NCBI GenBank assembly: GCA_026874595.1
Contig: CM049312.1
Location: 49,541,429 to 49,605,428 of the forward strand
Length of the DNA: 64,000 bases
Origin: Sipunculus nudus
Taxonomy: Eukaryota > Annelida > Sipuncula > Golfingiida > Sipunculidae
Reading direction: 5' to 3'
Below the pieces are notes generated by a model. The model worked only from the letters and a program-made list of their open reading frames with translations. It was not told the DNA's origin and did no database searches. Shown one piece after another: positions 35,210 to 45,739 of this stretch. How positions within the stretch are numbered: the stretch's first letter is position 1; every line of letters starts with the position of its first letter. The translations under genes were made by a program, and so were the position numbers.

Positions 35210-35253
35210 ATCGGACTCATTATAAGGCAGGCCCTGATTATAATGAGTCCGAT
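35210..35253. repeat. 16-bp perfect hairpin
   Basis: ATCGGACTCATTATAA (35210-35225) and TTATAATGAGTCCGAT (35238-35253), loop 12 bases. Function unknown. Confidence 0.8.
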
Positions 35254-35369
35254 TAAACCAGACTAGTGGGACGACTGACTGGGATTATCTGCCTAAGCTT
35301 CCCGCAACATTTCTTTGGGGAAAATCAACAATAAAATTTTAATAGGATAACAAATTTGTATGCAACTGC

Positions 35370-37236
35370 CTCTGAATAAATATCTAGTAGAGGAGCGATA
35401 TATTACATCACACGCAAACATAAATAAGCTTCTAGAGTTAACTGGTAGATATACGATACAGTGCATCACACGCCATCATAAAGAAGCTTCTATAGTTAAC
35501 TGGTAGAAGTACGATACAGTTCATCACACGCCATCATAAAGAAGCTTCTATAGTTAACTGGTAGAAGTACGATACAGTACATCACACGCCATCATGAAGA
35601 AGCTTCTATAGTTAACTGGTAGAGGTACGATACAGTGCATCACACGCCATCATAAAGAAGCTTCTATAGTTAACTGGTAGAAGTATGATACAGTACATCA
35701 CACGCCATCATGAAGAAGCTTCTATAGTTAACTGGTAGAGGTACGATACAGTACATCACACGCCATCATAAAGAAGCTTCTATAGTTAACTGGTAGAAGT
35801 ACGATACAGTGCATCACACGCCATCTTAAAGAAGCTTCTATAGTTAACTGGTAGAAGTACGATACAGTACATCACACGCCATCATAAAGAAGCTTCTATA
35901 GTTAACTGGTAGAAGTACGATACAGTACATCCGAGCCATCAAAAAGAAGCTTCTATAATTAACTGGTAGAAGTACGATACAGTGCATCACACGCCATCAT
36001 AAAGAAGCTTCCATAGTTAACTTGTAGAAGTACGATACAGTACATCCGAGCCATCAAAAAGAAGCTTCTATAGTTAACTGGTAGAAGTACGATACAGTCC
36101 ATCACACGCCATCATAAAGAAGCTTCTATAGTTAACTGGTAGAAGTACGATACAGTGCATCACACGCCATCATAAAGAAGCTTCTATAGTTAACTGGTAG
36201 AAGTACGATACAGCGCATCACACGCCATCATAAAGAAGCTTCTATAGTGAACAGGTAGAAGTACGATACAGTGCATCAGACGCCATCATAAAGAAGCTTC
36301 TATAGTTAACTGGTAGAAGTACGATACAGTGCATCAGACGCCATCATAAAGAAGCTTCTATAGTTAACTGGTAGAAGTACGATACAGTACATCACACGCC
36401 ATCATAAAGAAGCTTCTATAGTTAACTGGTAGAAGTACGATACAGTGCATCGGAGCCATCATAAAGAAGCTTCTATAGTTAACTGGTAGAAGTACGATAC
36501 AGTACATCACACGCCATCATAAAGGAGCTTCTATAGTTAACTGGTAGAAGTACGATACAGTGCATCACACGCCATCATAAAGAAGCTTCTATAGTTAACT
36601 GGTAGAAGTACGATACAGTCCATCACACGCCATCATAAAGAAGCTTGTATAGTTAACTGGTAGAAGTACGATACAGTGCATCACACGCCATCATAAAGAA
36701 GCTTCTATAGTTAACTGATAGAAGTACGATACAGTGCATCACACGCCATCATAAAGAAGCTTCTATAGTTAACTGATAGAAGTACGATACAGTGCATCAC
36801 ATGCCATCATAAAGGAGCTTCTATAGTTAACTGGTAGAAGTACGATACAGTACATCCGAGCTATCATAAAGAAGCTTCTATAGTTAACTGGTAGAAGTAC
36901 GATACAGTGCATCACAGGCCATCATAAAGAAGCTTCTATAGGTAACTGATAGAAGTACGATACAGTGCATCACACGCCATCATAAAGAAGCTTCTATAGT
37001 TAACTGGTAGAAGTACGATACAGTGCATCACACGCCATCATATAGAAGCTTCTATAGTTAACTGGTAGAAGTACGATACAGTGCATCACACGCCATCATA
37101 AAGAAGCTTCAAATGTTAACTGGTAGAAGTACGATACAGTGCATCACACGCCATCATAAAGAAGCTTCTATAGTTAACTGGTAGAAGTACGATACAGTGC
37201 ATCACACGCCATCATAAAGGAGCTTCTATAGTTAAC
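35370..37236. repeat. 58-bp minisatellite, about 32 copies
   Basis: Unit contains AAGCTTCTATAGTTAACTGG and AGAAGTACGATACAGTGCAT; spacing 58 bases (AGCTTCTATA at 36121 and 36179). Copies are highly similar; a few carry ACATCCGAGCCATCA in place of CATCACACGCCATCA and are 2-3 bases shorter. It lies in the SVOP intron between 33703 and 37650. No open frame of note. Confidence 0.95.
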
Positions 37237-37269
37237 TGTTTTACATTACACTTTTGATGTTACACGGCA

Positions 37270-37534
37270 CAGGGGCGTCAAAACAGGGGGGATGAGATGG
37301 GGGGGGGGGGGGTATATTCTCCCACTTTTTAGCAAGGAGGATGGTCAATGTAATCATCCCCCTGATCTTTATATTTATATATAAGTATTTATAATTAGAA
37401 TTGTAGACTTTGCGCCCATTTCTGAGATTTCTATGAAATACTTAAATCTAAATCTGCTTTAGAATTAACATTATATTTCAAACATAATACCTTATTTTCA
37501 AATCATTATACTTTATTATAAATTGACGCCACTG
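37270..37534. mobile_element. Short MITE-like element with CAGGGGCGTCAA ends
   Basis: CAGGGGCGTCAA (37270) and TTGACGCCACTG (37534) are terminal inverted repeats with one mismatch. A G run follows inside the left end (37299-37312). It is 265 bp. It resembles the hAT-like ends at 23462 and 38210; no clear target duplication. A single similar end, TTGACGCCCCTG, occurs at 27494-27505. Confidence 0.55.
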
Positions 37535-37649
37535 AGCCGGCCCGGGATTTGGATTAGACTTTAGAACTTTATGACTTGAATTTAGGAATCAGGCTCGAGG
37601 AACAATCGATACTATGAATGTAACAAATTATAGGTGCAGATAAACTCAC

Positions 37650-37775
37650 GAAACATAATGTAGTGAAGATGGCCAAGGGAACAGCGGAGAACGCCAGCAG
37701 CCAACGCCAACCGAGTGTCGGCATCACGAACAGTGCAAGCAGCACCTCAGAACATGCTCCAATCGCCCAGAAAAC
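37650..37775 (-). CDS. SVOP: SVOP-like transporter, exon for TM5-TM6
   Basis: 126-bp, phase-0 exon of 42 codons: acceptor TTTATCTGCAG, donor TTTC/GTGAGT. It starts [20 protein letters not shown] and continues [17 protein letters not shown]. These correspond to helix 5 (VFWAIGTVFEVVLAVFVMP in vertebrates) and helix 6 (LGWRWLLILSAVPLLLF). It joins in frame to 41607-41670 (MIE|VFW) and to 33563-33703. It lies between a 58-bp minisatellite and a hAT-like element, with only about 115 bases to the nearest repeat. Confidence 0.95.
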
Positions 37776-38209
37776 CTGCAGATAAACCAGTCAAACATGT
37801 GCAATGTATAATCATTGTAAGCCGATCAAGGCGGTTAACTCAAGAGTCAGATCATGAGTAAATCATAAATAAAGTTATATAACTGATAAATGCTTGTTAT
37901 AGCCAACCAATCAGTTAATTGAAAACTTTCCATAGATAAATATAAACAGATTTAAGATAAACACGCACTTTAGGCCAAAACAGTCTCTGGTCTACGCGAA
38001 CGCCGCCGAGTGTGAAAAGACGTACCACTGAAGTATATGCATGCATGTTCAGAAGGCTACATGATTGCTGACAGCCGTCAGTCGACAAATGGATGAGTCA
38101 TACAGTGAGTTTAGGAAGAACTAAGTCAAGTAAATTGCATTTTTGTCTAAATCAGTTGAAATAATTATACTTAAACCATTTATGAACATAATTTATGTGT
38201 ATTGCAGTT
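37776..38209 (-). other. SVOP intron, nothing recognised
   Basis: About 430 bases with no recognised gene or repeat. Confidence 0.5.
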
Positions 38210-38294
38210 CAGTGGCGGATCCAGAATTTCGAGAACGGGGGACGCTAATATTTGGTTGGCGGACAATTAAGTTCTTAAATTGTGCATTTAACTC

Positions 38295-38360
<66 letters not shown>

Positions 38361-39001
38361 ACTTTACCTACGAATAAAACTATAGAAAGGGTTTTCCTTT
38401 TTGAACTAATTACAGGTTCATGGGGAGGGTGTGGGAGGGGTGTTCCACTCCCCTTTAGGGAGAATTTTTTTTAAACTGCAATGTAAATTGGACAATTTGA
38501 TGCACCTTTCTCAAAATGTGCATCTACGTTAACAACTTGCAAAATATCAACATTTGAATGTAATCCACGTGGTTAAAAAATTAACGTAGAAGTCCATGTT
38601 TACCGTTTCATTTTACCGGTTTCTGTGGTCTATAGGCAGCGCACATGCAGGACTCAGGCTGGGGGCTATGCAGGCTAATGGGAAGGCCGTGCCTCACTCA
38701 CAGACTAGTGTGATATGAGGGGTACCTCGGTGTTGTGACCCAGCAGGGTGCATATTACGGAAAACCCGCTCCCTCAGTACAGAATTATTTGGATGCTATC
38801 TGAATCGAGCAAATAACACAGAAGTACATTTTTATCCTCAACTTACGAATTAGAATGTAATAAACTGTGGATAATGTAATAATTTTATTGCTAGGAAATA
38901 ATAACGAAATCTGAAAAATCAGAAATGAATGGGAAAAGAAACAGATAACATAAAAGGTGTTGCAGCTTAACCCCCCCCCCCCCCCCACGGATCCGCCACT
39001 G
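38210..39001. mobile_element. hAT-like non-autonomous element with CAGTGGCGGATCC ends
   Basis: CAGTGGCGGATCC (38210) and GGATCCGCCACTG (39001) are perfect 13-bp terminal inverted repeats; CAGTT flanks both sides and may be (part of) a target duplication. Inside are a (TA)n run (38305-38358), a SINE-like relic (about 38620-38760) and a C run (38971-38986) next to the right end. No transposase seen. Confidence 0.7.
38620..38760 (+). repeat. Relic sharing the SINE central region
   Basis: The words AGGCTAATGGGAAGGCCGTG, CTCACTCACAGACTAGTG and GGTACCTCGGTGTTGTGACC parallel the SINE at 55635-56032 (GGCTTAATGGGAAGGTCGTG, CACTCACTAACGAGTG, GTTCTCGGTGGTATGATTACC). No clear tRNA head or target duplication. 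Confidence 0.5.
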
Positions 39002-39469
39002 CAGTTGTCCGGTTTGTTTTTCCGTTTGCTCTCTATTATACGTAAAACAAGTTTCGATGACGTTAACATAATTCAACGCCAGGTCCCATGACAACATTAT
39101 GACTACAATCCAGCCCCACATGATTGAAAAGCCATATGAATAAATAATATAATGGAACAAATTTATATAACTGTAATCTATAAATTATGTTGTTGCATGT
39201 AATGTTTGTATAAACAATGTTTCTGTGTGGTATTTGCAGTCCAGTTTTCCAGTGATTTTGCCACCGATCAGTAATTGCCCGGCGAAACTTTTGTCGTTTG
39301 CGCTTTAAGCGTAGAAATCGGTGTTATCAGCATTAAAACTATGTGTAGTGTGTCTGGAATCATAATCTAGAAGCAGACGTTGCGTAGAAAATGAAAAGAG
39401 AAAAACTTATTTACAGAGAAGTCCGACAGAGAAGTTGAAGAAAAAAAAGAGGTTTGAAAGCTGTTTTTT

Positions 39470-40400
39470 TTTATCTCAGCTAAATATAAGTAATCTACTC
39501 AGCTGAATACAAGTCATCTGAGCTACAAAGTGATGGGCCTTTGTCCTTCCGTCTGTCTGTCCTTCCGGCCTTTCAGGGGTCCGTTAACAAAAAGCGTTTT
39601 GAAACAATTTGACCTGCTAATCCAAAAGTTGCATACAGTTAGCTGTACCTAAGTTCTCCTACCACAACCCAAAACTGGGTCACTGCGTTCTGGTTCCTTC
39701 GAGAAAGTAATGAAAAACCTACGTTTTCCAGTAAAACCCGTTATTAGACTTCAGGACTGACTAATATCAAAACCACTTGATGTAGCTGTTTTTTTTTTTC
39801 ATATTTGGCATAAAGTTTCTTCTAATTAGTTCCTATGCACCTGCCTGAATTAGGTCGAATATTACATATGAAGATGTTCTGGACTAAAACTTTAGGTACC
39901 TTATCAAAACAGCAAGAAATATATTTTCTCATTTAACATGGTAACTGTTCAAACTAAAGCCTTTTTTCAAGGACACAACTTAATTAAATCAATCTTTGAC
40001 TGTATGCCAGAATTTAGATCAGGATATCTATTTTTGAAGTTATTAATTAGCATAAATGTAAAATAAAGATCTTAAATTTTGCCCAACTTTCACCATGGCA
40101 CTTTTTTCCCGGAAGCACTTTTGATTTGTTTTTCATAGCATATACACAGTAAGGTTTAACCTTTTAAAATCTGAAATTTGAAAGGAATTGATAAAAAAAT
40201 ATCTTTTATTCCAGTTTTCAAACACCATGTAAAAGTATTATTTACATCAAGCCCACTTCAATACAGTGGAGTGCTGCAGCCCTCTGAGACACCTGGTCCA
40301 TTGCCAGCTCTTGTGTAACTTACTTCACTCGAGCAGCTAGCTCCCTTTGCTTAGCTGAGCTAGGCTTCCCATTGCTCCCCATCCCCTCCATGGACAGGAT
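39470..40400 (-). repeat. Diverged copy of the AGCTGAGCT-tailed dispersed repeat
   Basis: Reads in reverse the tail seen at 56580-56637 and at the window end: AGCTGAGTAGATTACTTA..., TTTGTCC, then GGAAGGACAGACAGACGGAAGG (39541-39580 region). Strongly diverged beyond the tail; limits approximate. Confidence 0.4.
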
Positions 40401-41606
40401 GCATAAACAAGATGTTTAGTTTCCTATGTTAATTAACTTTTTTTCTAGTCGTTTGCTATAATGCGTCCACTAAGTGTTGTATTGCTATAAAATTGGGGGA
40501 TGTTCATGTTGTGAGAATTCCTCACTTCAGAAGTTAAATTGTTTTCGTTCATTTTTAACATGTGAGAAATTAAGTATTAATTTCAGTATTAAATTATAGT
40601 TGAGATAATAATTAGCATAATGTTATTGTTTCTTCTTCAACCAGCAGTGTGCATACCTAATTCTAAAAGGGAAGTTTCAATCAATATAACTGAATCTTTT
40701 ATTTTAGTTAATAAAATTAAGCATGTACAATAAATTGAAAACTCTATAGTGTACAAAACTTTTATTGAATAGTGATCCAAGGATTGATCTAGAAGATGCC
40801 ATGTTGTGGCATCTTTTTCAGTGATTATATTTCTAAATAATAAATTTTCTTTTAAATTCAGTTTAAACATTTTATGATTTAAAATATAGAAAAATATGTG
40901 TATGCATAACTTGACATAATATGAGCCAAACAAAAGATAAATAATGATGCTACTTATATTTCTGAATGAACTTTTATTTTCTATTTTTTATAGCGTGCAA
41001 TTATAAAATTTATAAAATAAAAAAAATGAATATGATAAAAATTATTCTTTAAATAAATCATTTTTCCCTGCCAAAAATGGATAAACTAAAAAAGGGAGTT
41101 TACTTTGAACTTAAAAAGCATTAATCCCCTACCCCAGCAGAAAGTGAAATAAAGTGATCAGTGTTTTCTGTCCACCTGTCTGTTCATCAAATATTTCATG
41201 GCAACCGTGTCAGATTATAAGTTTGGCAATCATATTTTTAGTACTTGATTATCACCAAATAGCAGGGCCATTTCGTCTTTGCTTTTCAAATGCTAATATC
41301 TGGGGGAAAAAATAACAACAGAAATGAGTATATTTTGCGAAAATCTGTCTTTGAGTAGGCCTATGTTTTAACCAAGTCTTAAACTATCCCCGTAGCTCAA
41401 AGAATATATGTCAGCCTTACCTGGTTTTGAATTCATACAGAGAACTCATCAGGGCCTGTCAGCCGATCAGGTGTGACAAAGACTAATGCTGTAGGATCAC
41501 TTAAAAAGTGAGTTTGTGAAAACCACCATCAGACCTGAGAGAAACACTAGCCTATACTTCATCTGACTGACTAAGTGGTATAAGAAATATCAATGGGTAC
41601 ACTTGC
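40401..41606 (-). other. AT-rich SVOP intron, nothing recognised
   Basis: About 1.2 kb without a supported gene, RNA or repeat. Confidence 0.45.
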
Positions 41607-41670
41607 CTCTATCATGACAACACATCTCGCCCTGGCAGAAGACGGCAGGAACTCCGCATACAACGTCACT
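41607..41670 (-). CDS. SVOP: SVOP-like transporter, exon between TM4 and TM5 (GC donor)
   Basis: 64-bp minus-strand exon: acceptor TTTGTTACAG, donor ATAGAG/GCAAGT. After one base completing a codon it reads [20 protein letters not shown] then E. This matches vertebrate SVOP [21 protein letters not shown], between helix 4 and helix 5. The donor begins GC rather than GT, but the rest (GCAAGT) is the strong consensus usual for GC-AG introns. It joins in phase to 37650-37775. A minisatellite with acceptor-like units starts about 16 bases upstream of the acceptor. The exon before it was not found within the window. Confidence 0.92.
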
Positions 41671-41685
41671 CTGTAACAAATATCA

Positions 41686-42210
41686 GTGGCGTGTGCTATA
41701 ATAACGTTACTGGATAATGTGCCGTGTGCTGTAATAACGTTACTAGACAGTGTGCCGTGTGCTGTAATAACGTTAGTAGACAGTGTGCCGTGTGCTGTAA
41801 TAACGTTAGTAGACAGTGTGCCGTGTGCTGTAATAACGTTAGTAGACAGTGTGCCGTGTGCTGTAATAACGTTAGTAGACAGTGTGCCGTGTGCTGTAAT
41901 AACGTTACTAGACAGTGTGCCGTGTGCTGTAATAACGTTAGTAGACAGTGTGCCGTGTGCTGTAATAACGTTAGTAGACAGTGTGCCGTGTGCTGTAATA
42001 ACGTTAGTAGACAGTGTGCCGTGTGCTGTAATAACGTTAGTAGACAGTGTGCCGTGTGCTGTAATAACGTTACTAGACAGTGTGCCGTGTGCTGTAAATG
42101 TAATAACGTTACTAAACAGTGTGCCGTGTGCTGTAATAGCGTTACTAGACAGTGTGCCGTGTGCTGTAATAGCGTTACTAGACAGTGTGCCGCGTGCTGT
42201 ATAACGTTAC
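41686..42210 (-). repeat. 33-bp minisatellite carrying branch-point and acceptor-like motifs
   Basis: About 16 units of 33 bp (plus: GTGCCGTGTGCTGTAATAAC plus GTTAGTAGACAGT). On the minus strand, the SVOP strand, each reads ...CTACTAACGTTATTACAG/CAC. About eight units contain TACTAAC, the classical branch-point consensus, and most end ATTACAG, a usable acceptor. It lies directly upstream of the acceptor of the 41607-41670 exon. Because 33 is divisible by 3, long frames (SVPCAVITLVD repeats and Cys-rich CCNNVSRQCAV repeats) stay open; I regard them as artefacts. Confidence 0.92.
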
Positions 42211-42254
42211 TACAACGAGCTTTTAAAGTTGGAAATATTTTTTATATTCGATAA

Positions 42255-42500
42255 TTACAGGAGAGGTGTAAACTCCAATTGCTTTGTGGCGGCGGCTTCA
42301 GCCTCTCTGAGGACATCTCTTGGCATACGCTTGGTCTCTGTTGCATGAGGGTAGCCCAGGCCAGTAATCCAAGAAGAACGAGCATTGATAAACCAATTTT
42401 ACTAGACAGTAAACTATATACAAAAATTACCGTAAAGAATATCGTCTCTAATGTCCATAAGGTGGCGACACCGGCTGGTGCGCCCACGAAACATCCTTCC
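42255..42500 (-). pseudogene. Possible C-terminal exon of an SLC22-like MFS transporter
   Basis: On the minus strand, after a possible acceptor (TTTTCCTTAAAG), the frame reads GAPAGVATLWTLETIFFTVI and LSMLVLLGLLAWATL, two hydrophobic segments. A one-base frame change then gives TETKRMPRDVLREAEAATKQ, ending in TAA at 42255-42257. The ending resembles SLC22/MFS C-termini, where helix 12 is followed by a PETxxxxxP-x-T-x-EEAE motif. The frame change could be a real mutation or a sequencing error. It lies in an SVOP intron on the same strand, so a duplicated fragment or nested pseudogene is likely. Assignment is tentative; I found no other exon of it. Confidence 0.35.
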
Positions 42501-42551
42501 CTTTAAGGAAAATAAATGTCGTGATAGTTCTTGATCTGTTCTCATAATTAA

Positions 42552-44220
42552 ACTAGATATTTCTTGGCACCGCAGGTGCCATAGTATCGGCAGACAATTA
42601 ATCCACCCCGCCCCCTTTAAGAATAGCCCCCCCCCCCCCCCCCCCCATCTTCAGCAGCATATACTGACACTTGGCAAGCAACTATGGAACATCTATCAAC
42701 TTGAGAAACAATATTTTTCACCAAATATGGAGGCAATACAGAGAATCACGATTATGAAAAAGGGATGAATTTATACTATAAAAATGGTAAGGTAGGTGGC
42801 GAGCAATTTTCATCAAAAACAAAAGAACAGATGGACACCACACAAAAAATGGCAGATGGCGCCACCAGTCTTGCATACAAGATGGAGGAGGCCAAGATCT
42901 ATGGTTAATGTACAGTTTCAGACCAATACAGCACACCACTCCTAAGAAAAGAGCATTAATCTATTCTACAAAAAAAGAAAGGTAGGTGGCGCCACCTGTC
43001 TGGTCTACGAGAACATTTTCAACGATTAATAGACATGCAAACTTTGAATCACTCTGGAGATATGAGCAATTTTCACCGAAAGCACATGTACAGATTGACA
43101 CCATGGCAAAGCGATTGCAGATGGCGCCACCAGTCTTGCGTACAAGATGGAGGAGTCCAAGATCTATGGATATGCACAATTTCAGGCCAATAGGCCAAAT
43201 CACTCCTGAGAAAAGGGCATTAATTTATTCAACAAAAAGGGAAGGAAGGTGGCGCCACCTGTCTGTTTTACGAGAAAACTTCCCAAGATGGATGGACATG
43301 CCAAATTTCAGACTAATACCTTGAACAGCTCTGGAGATTTGAGCTATTTTCACCCAAAGCACATGTACAGATGGACGCCATGGCAAACGATTGCAGATGG
43401 CGCCACCAGTCTTGAATACAAGATGGAAGTATGTACATGCATAATTTCAGCCCAATCTGCCCATAAGTTTTAGACTTTTAATGCTCACATTACTGTTAAG
43501 TGGCAATGATGGGGAATTAAAAGGCACGAAAACAAGAGAGAGACCGAAGGTGACGCCACCTGTCTTCCGCATGAGACAAAACTATCCAAGAACTTTGGTC
43601 AATTTGATTTTTGGATCAATCCATGAATCCCTTTTTTAGATATCTATAATTTTGTGTGATTTTCACCATATATGGCAATATTCAAAGTCAAGGCCCCTCT
43701 CATAGGAAAGGTCATGACCCCAATTTAAAAATACATCATCCCATAACCCATGTCTATGTATTTGCATAGTATGAAAGAAATCTGTCCGTTAGTTTTTGAC
43801 TTAAATGCTCACAGTATTGTTAAGTGGTAATGGAAGGGGTATTAAACGGCACGAAAACAAGAAAATGATAACAGATGGCGCCACCAGTTCCCGGTACATG
43901 ACAACACTATCCAAGTTCTTCGTTCAAGTTGATTTTTGGATCAATCCATGCAAGATTTCTTGAGATATTTAAGAATTTGTGTGATTTTCCCCAAAATGGA
44001 CATATTCAAGGTCAAGGTCACTCTCCTAGTAAAGGTCATGTCCTCATTTTAAATTGGCTTCGTCCTCTCACCTATATCTATGCACATGTCAAGATTAGTA
44101 AAGATCAATGAAATATTTTTTGAGTAATCGCGTCCAAACGAAATCTCTGCGGCGGCGGCGGCGGAGACGGCGCAACCGTGCCTAAACCATAGCATCTCCA
44201 GACTTTGTCTGGCGATACAA
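42552..44220 (-). mobile_element. HINE-like non-autonomous Helitron/Helentron relative, copy 2
   Basis: Same architecture as 19706-20903. Left (3') end: ACTAG, hairpin GGCACC-GCA-GGTGCC (42566-42580), subterminal repeat GTATCGGCAGACAA (42584). Right (5') end: TTGTCTGGCGATACAA (44205-44220), itself part of a hairpin CCAGAC-TTT-GTCTGG. The core has more modules than copy 1: GATGGCGCCACCAG at 42853, 43120, 43399 and 43876, and GGTGGCGCCACCTG at 42987 and 43250, about 263-279 bases apart. A C run (42628-42646) and a GGC run near the right edge are shared with copy 1. No coding capacity. Confidence 0.7.
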
Positions 44221-44651
44221 AAATAGTGTCCTTGTCATGGGGCCATAATGGCACAGTTCTTCCCTGCTGTGATTGTAAGTATCTTATGCATAATGCGCAA
44301 AATGTATTTAAAAATCACCAGAATTATCCAATAACGACACTTAAACGTCTAATCATCAGTAATGGAGTACGTAGGTGACTGCACCCAAATACTGTTATAA
44401 CATAGGTCTAATCTTTTAGCACTTTTTACCACTCTACCATATCCGGTCTTGTACGGCGCACTGGTGGTTGGCGATTCATCACACCTGACATCTGGTGTAC
44501 TCACAGGTTCATCCTGTGAAGCATTTCCTTGCGGAGATAATACATTCGTATCAGACACACATGGTGGTCTTGGGGTAAAGGCTATTGAATCTCGAGGGGG
44601 GGGGGGGGGGCGGACTGCTAGGGACTGTGTGATACGAAGGAACCATCTGTT

Positions 44652-45739
44652 TCAATGATACGTTTTTCCGTCCTCTGTGGCAAACTTGTATGATCTGCTT
44701 TGAAGCTTCTTGGTAACTGTAGCTTTACGCCAGTCCTTTTGCTGACCATCAATCGGTTGCATACGCACTTTGGCACCGGTTTCTTGAGGTCTTAGTGTCC
44801 GGTTAGTTTCGTTCCTTTGTGCTACATTTTGGCTGGTGATCTCTTGGAAGACTTTGTCATTGGCCACTTGCGTGTTCGGGGCTTCAGTAATACATTTGTT
44901 GTTGGCAACAACGTTTCGGTGCGCCTGTTCATTAAACGCTGTACAGGACTGGAGTTCAGTCCTTCTTGTGGCGTGTTTCTCAGATTCAGGGAACCAAGAT
45001 ATGGATCCTCATGGTTTTTAAGAGACTTTTTCATGAGACACTTCGCGATTTTTACAGCTGCTTCAGCTGCACCATGCTGTTGCAAGGACTGCTAGTCATT
45101 TGTGTGATACTCCATTAACGCGAAAAATTTTTAAACACATCAGACGTAAACTGGGGGCCATTGTCACTGATAACTTTGTTCGGTATCCCATGTTTGGCAA
45201 AATGATGTTTCATTTTAGTCACAACTGTTTCTGCTTTAGTGTCTGGCAAATAGACGACCTAAAAAAAGCGACTGAAGTAGTCCACAGAAACAAGGTACTC
45301 ACGGCCTTGAATACTGAATATATCAGTACCTAGTTTCTCCCAAGGTCTATCTGGAACTTCATGGAGGATCAGTGGCTCCTTTTGTTGCTTGTCTGGGAGA
45401 TGCTCATATATCACAGGCCTCCACAAACTGCCTGATCTCACTTGACATTCCCGGCCAGAACACTTGCTCACGGGCTCTGCGTAGGAATGATTTGATGCCT
45501 GAATGTCCTATATGCACATTACGTTTGATATCTAATCTTAGCGAGATGGGGATGACAACACGGTCACCTCTGAGGACAATACCATCCTGAATAGTCAGTT
45601 TGTCTCGGTATCCATAATAAGGTAGTATTGGTGGTGGAACCTCACTCTTACTAGGCCATCCCTTCATTATGCTTTCTTTCAAGAGTTCCAATGTAGGATC
45701 ATCTTGGGTCCAAGCGGATTTCACCGAGTCGTTTGTCAT
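44652..45739 (-). pseudogene. Gypsy II integrase remnant
   Basis: Broken in several frames. 45739-45404 encodes the zinc-binding part (HIGHSGIKSFLRRAREQVFW then CDIC; His-His-Cys-Cys). 45471-45259 holds the start of the catalytic core (GTDIFSIQGREYLVSVDYFS, first Asp). 45085-44822 includes the Glu helix (GAAEAAVKIAKCLMKKSL) and NTPQEGLNSSP. 44867-44652 is the C-terminal part. The second catalytic Asp region lies in a frame-shifted gap between 45259 and 45085. Integrase would insert the cDNA into the genome; this copy is not functional. Confidence 0.8.

Noticed and set aside
41686-42254. Two overlapping 172-176-codon frames, one rich in Cys (CCNNVSRQCAV)
   Set aside because: The unit is 33 bp, so frames stay open by arithmetic. 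The opposite strand carries the gene and splice motifs.
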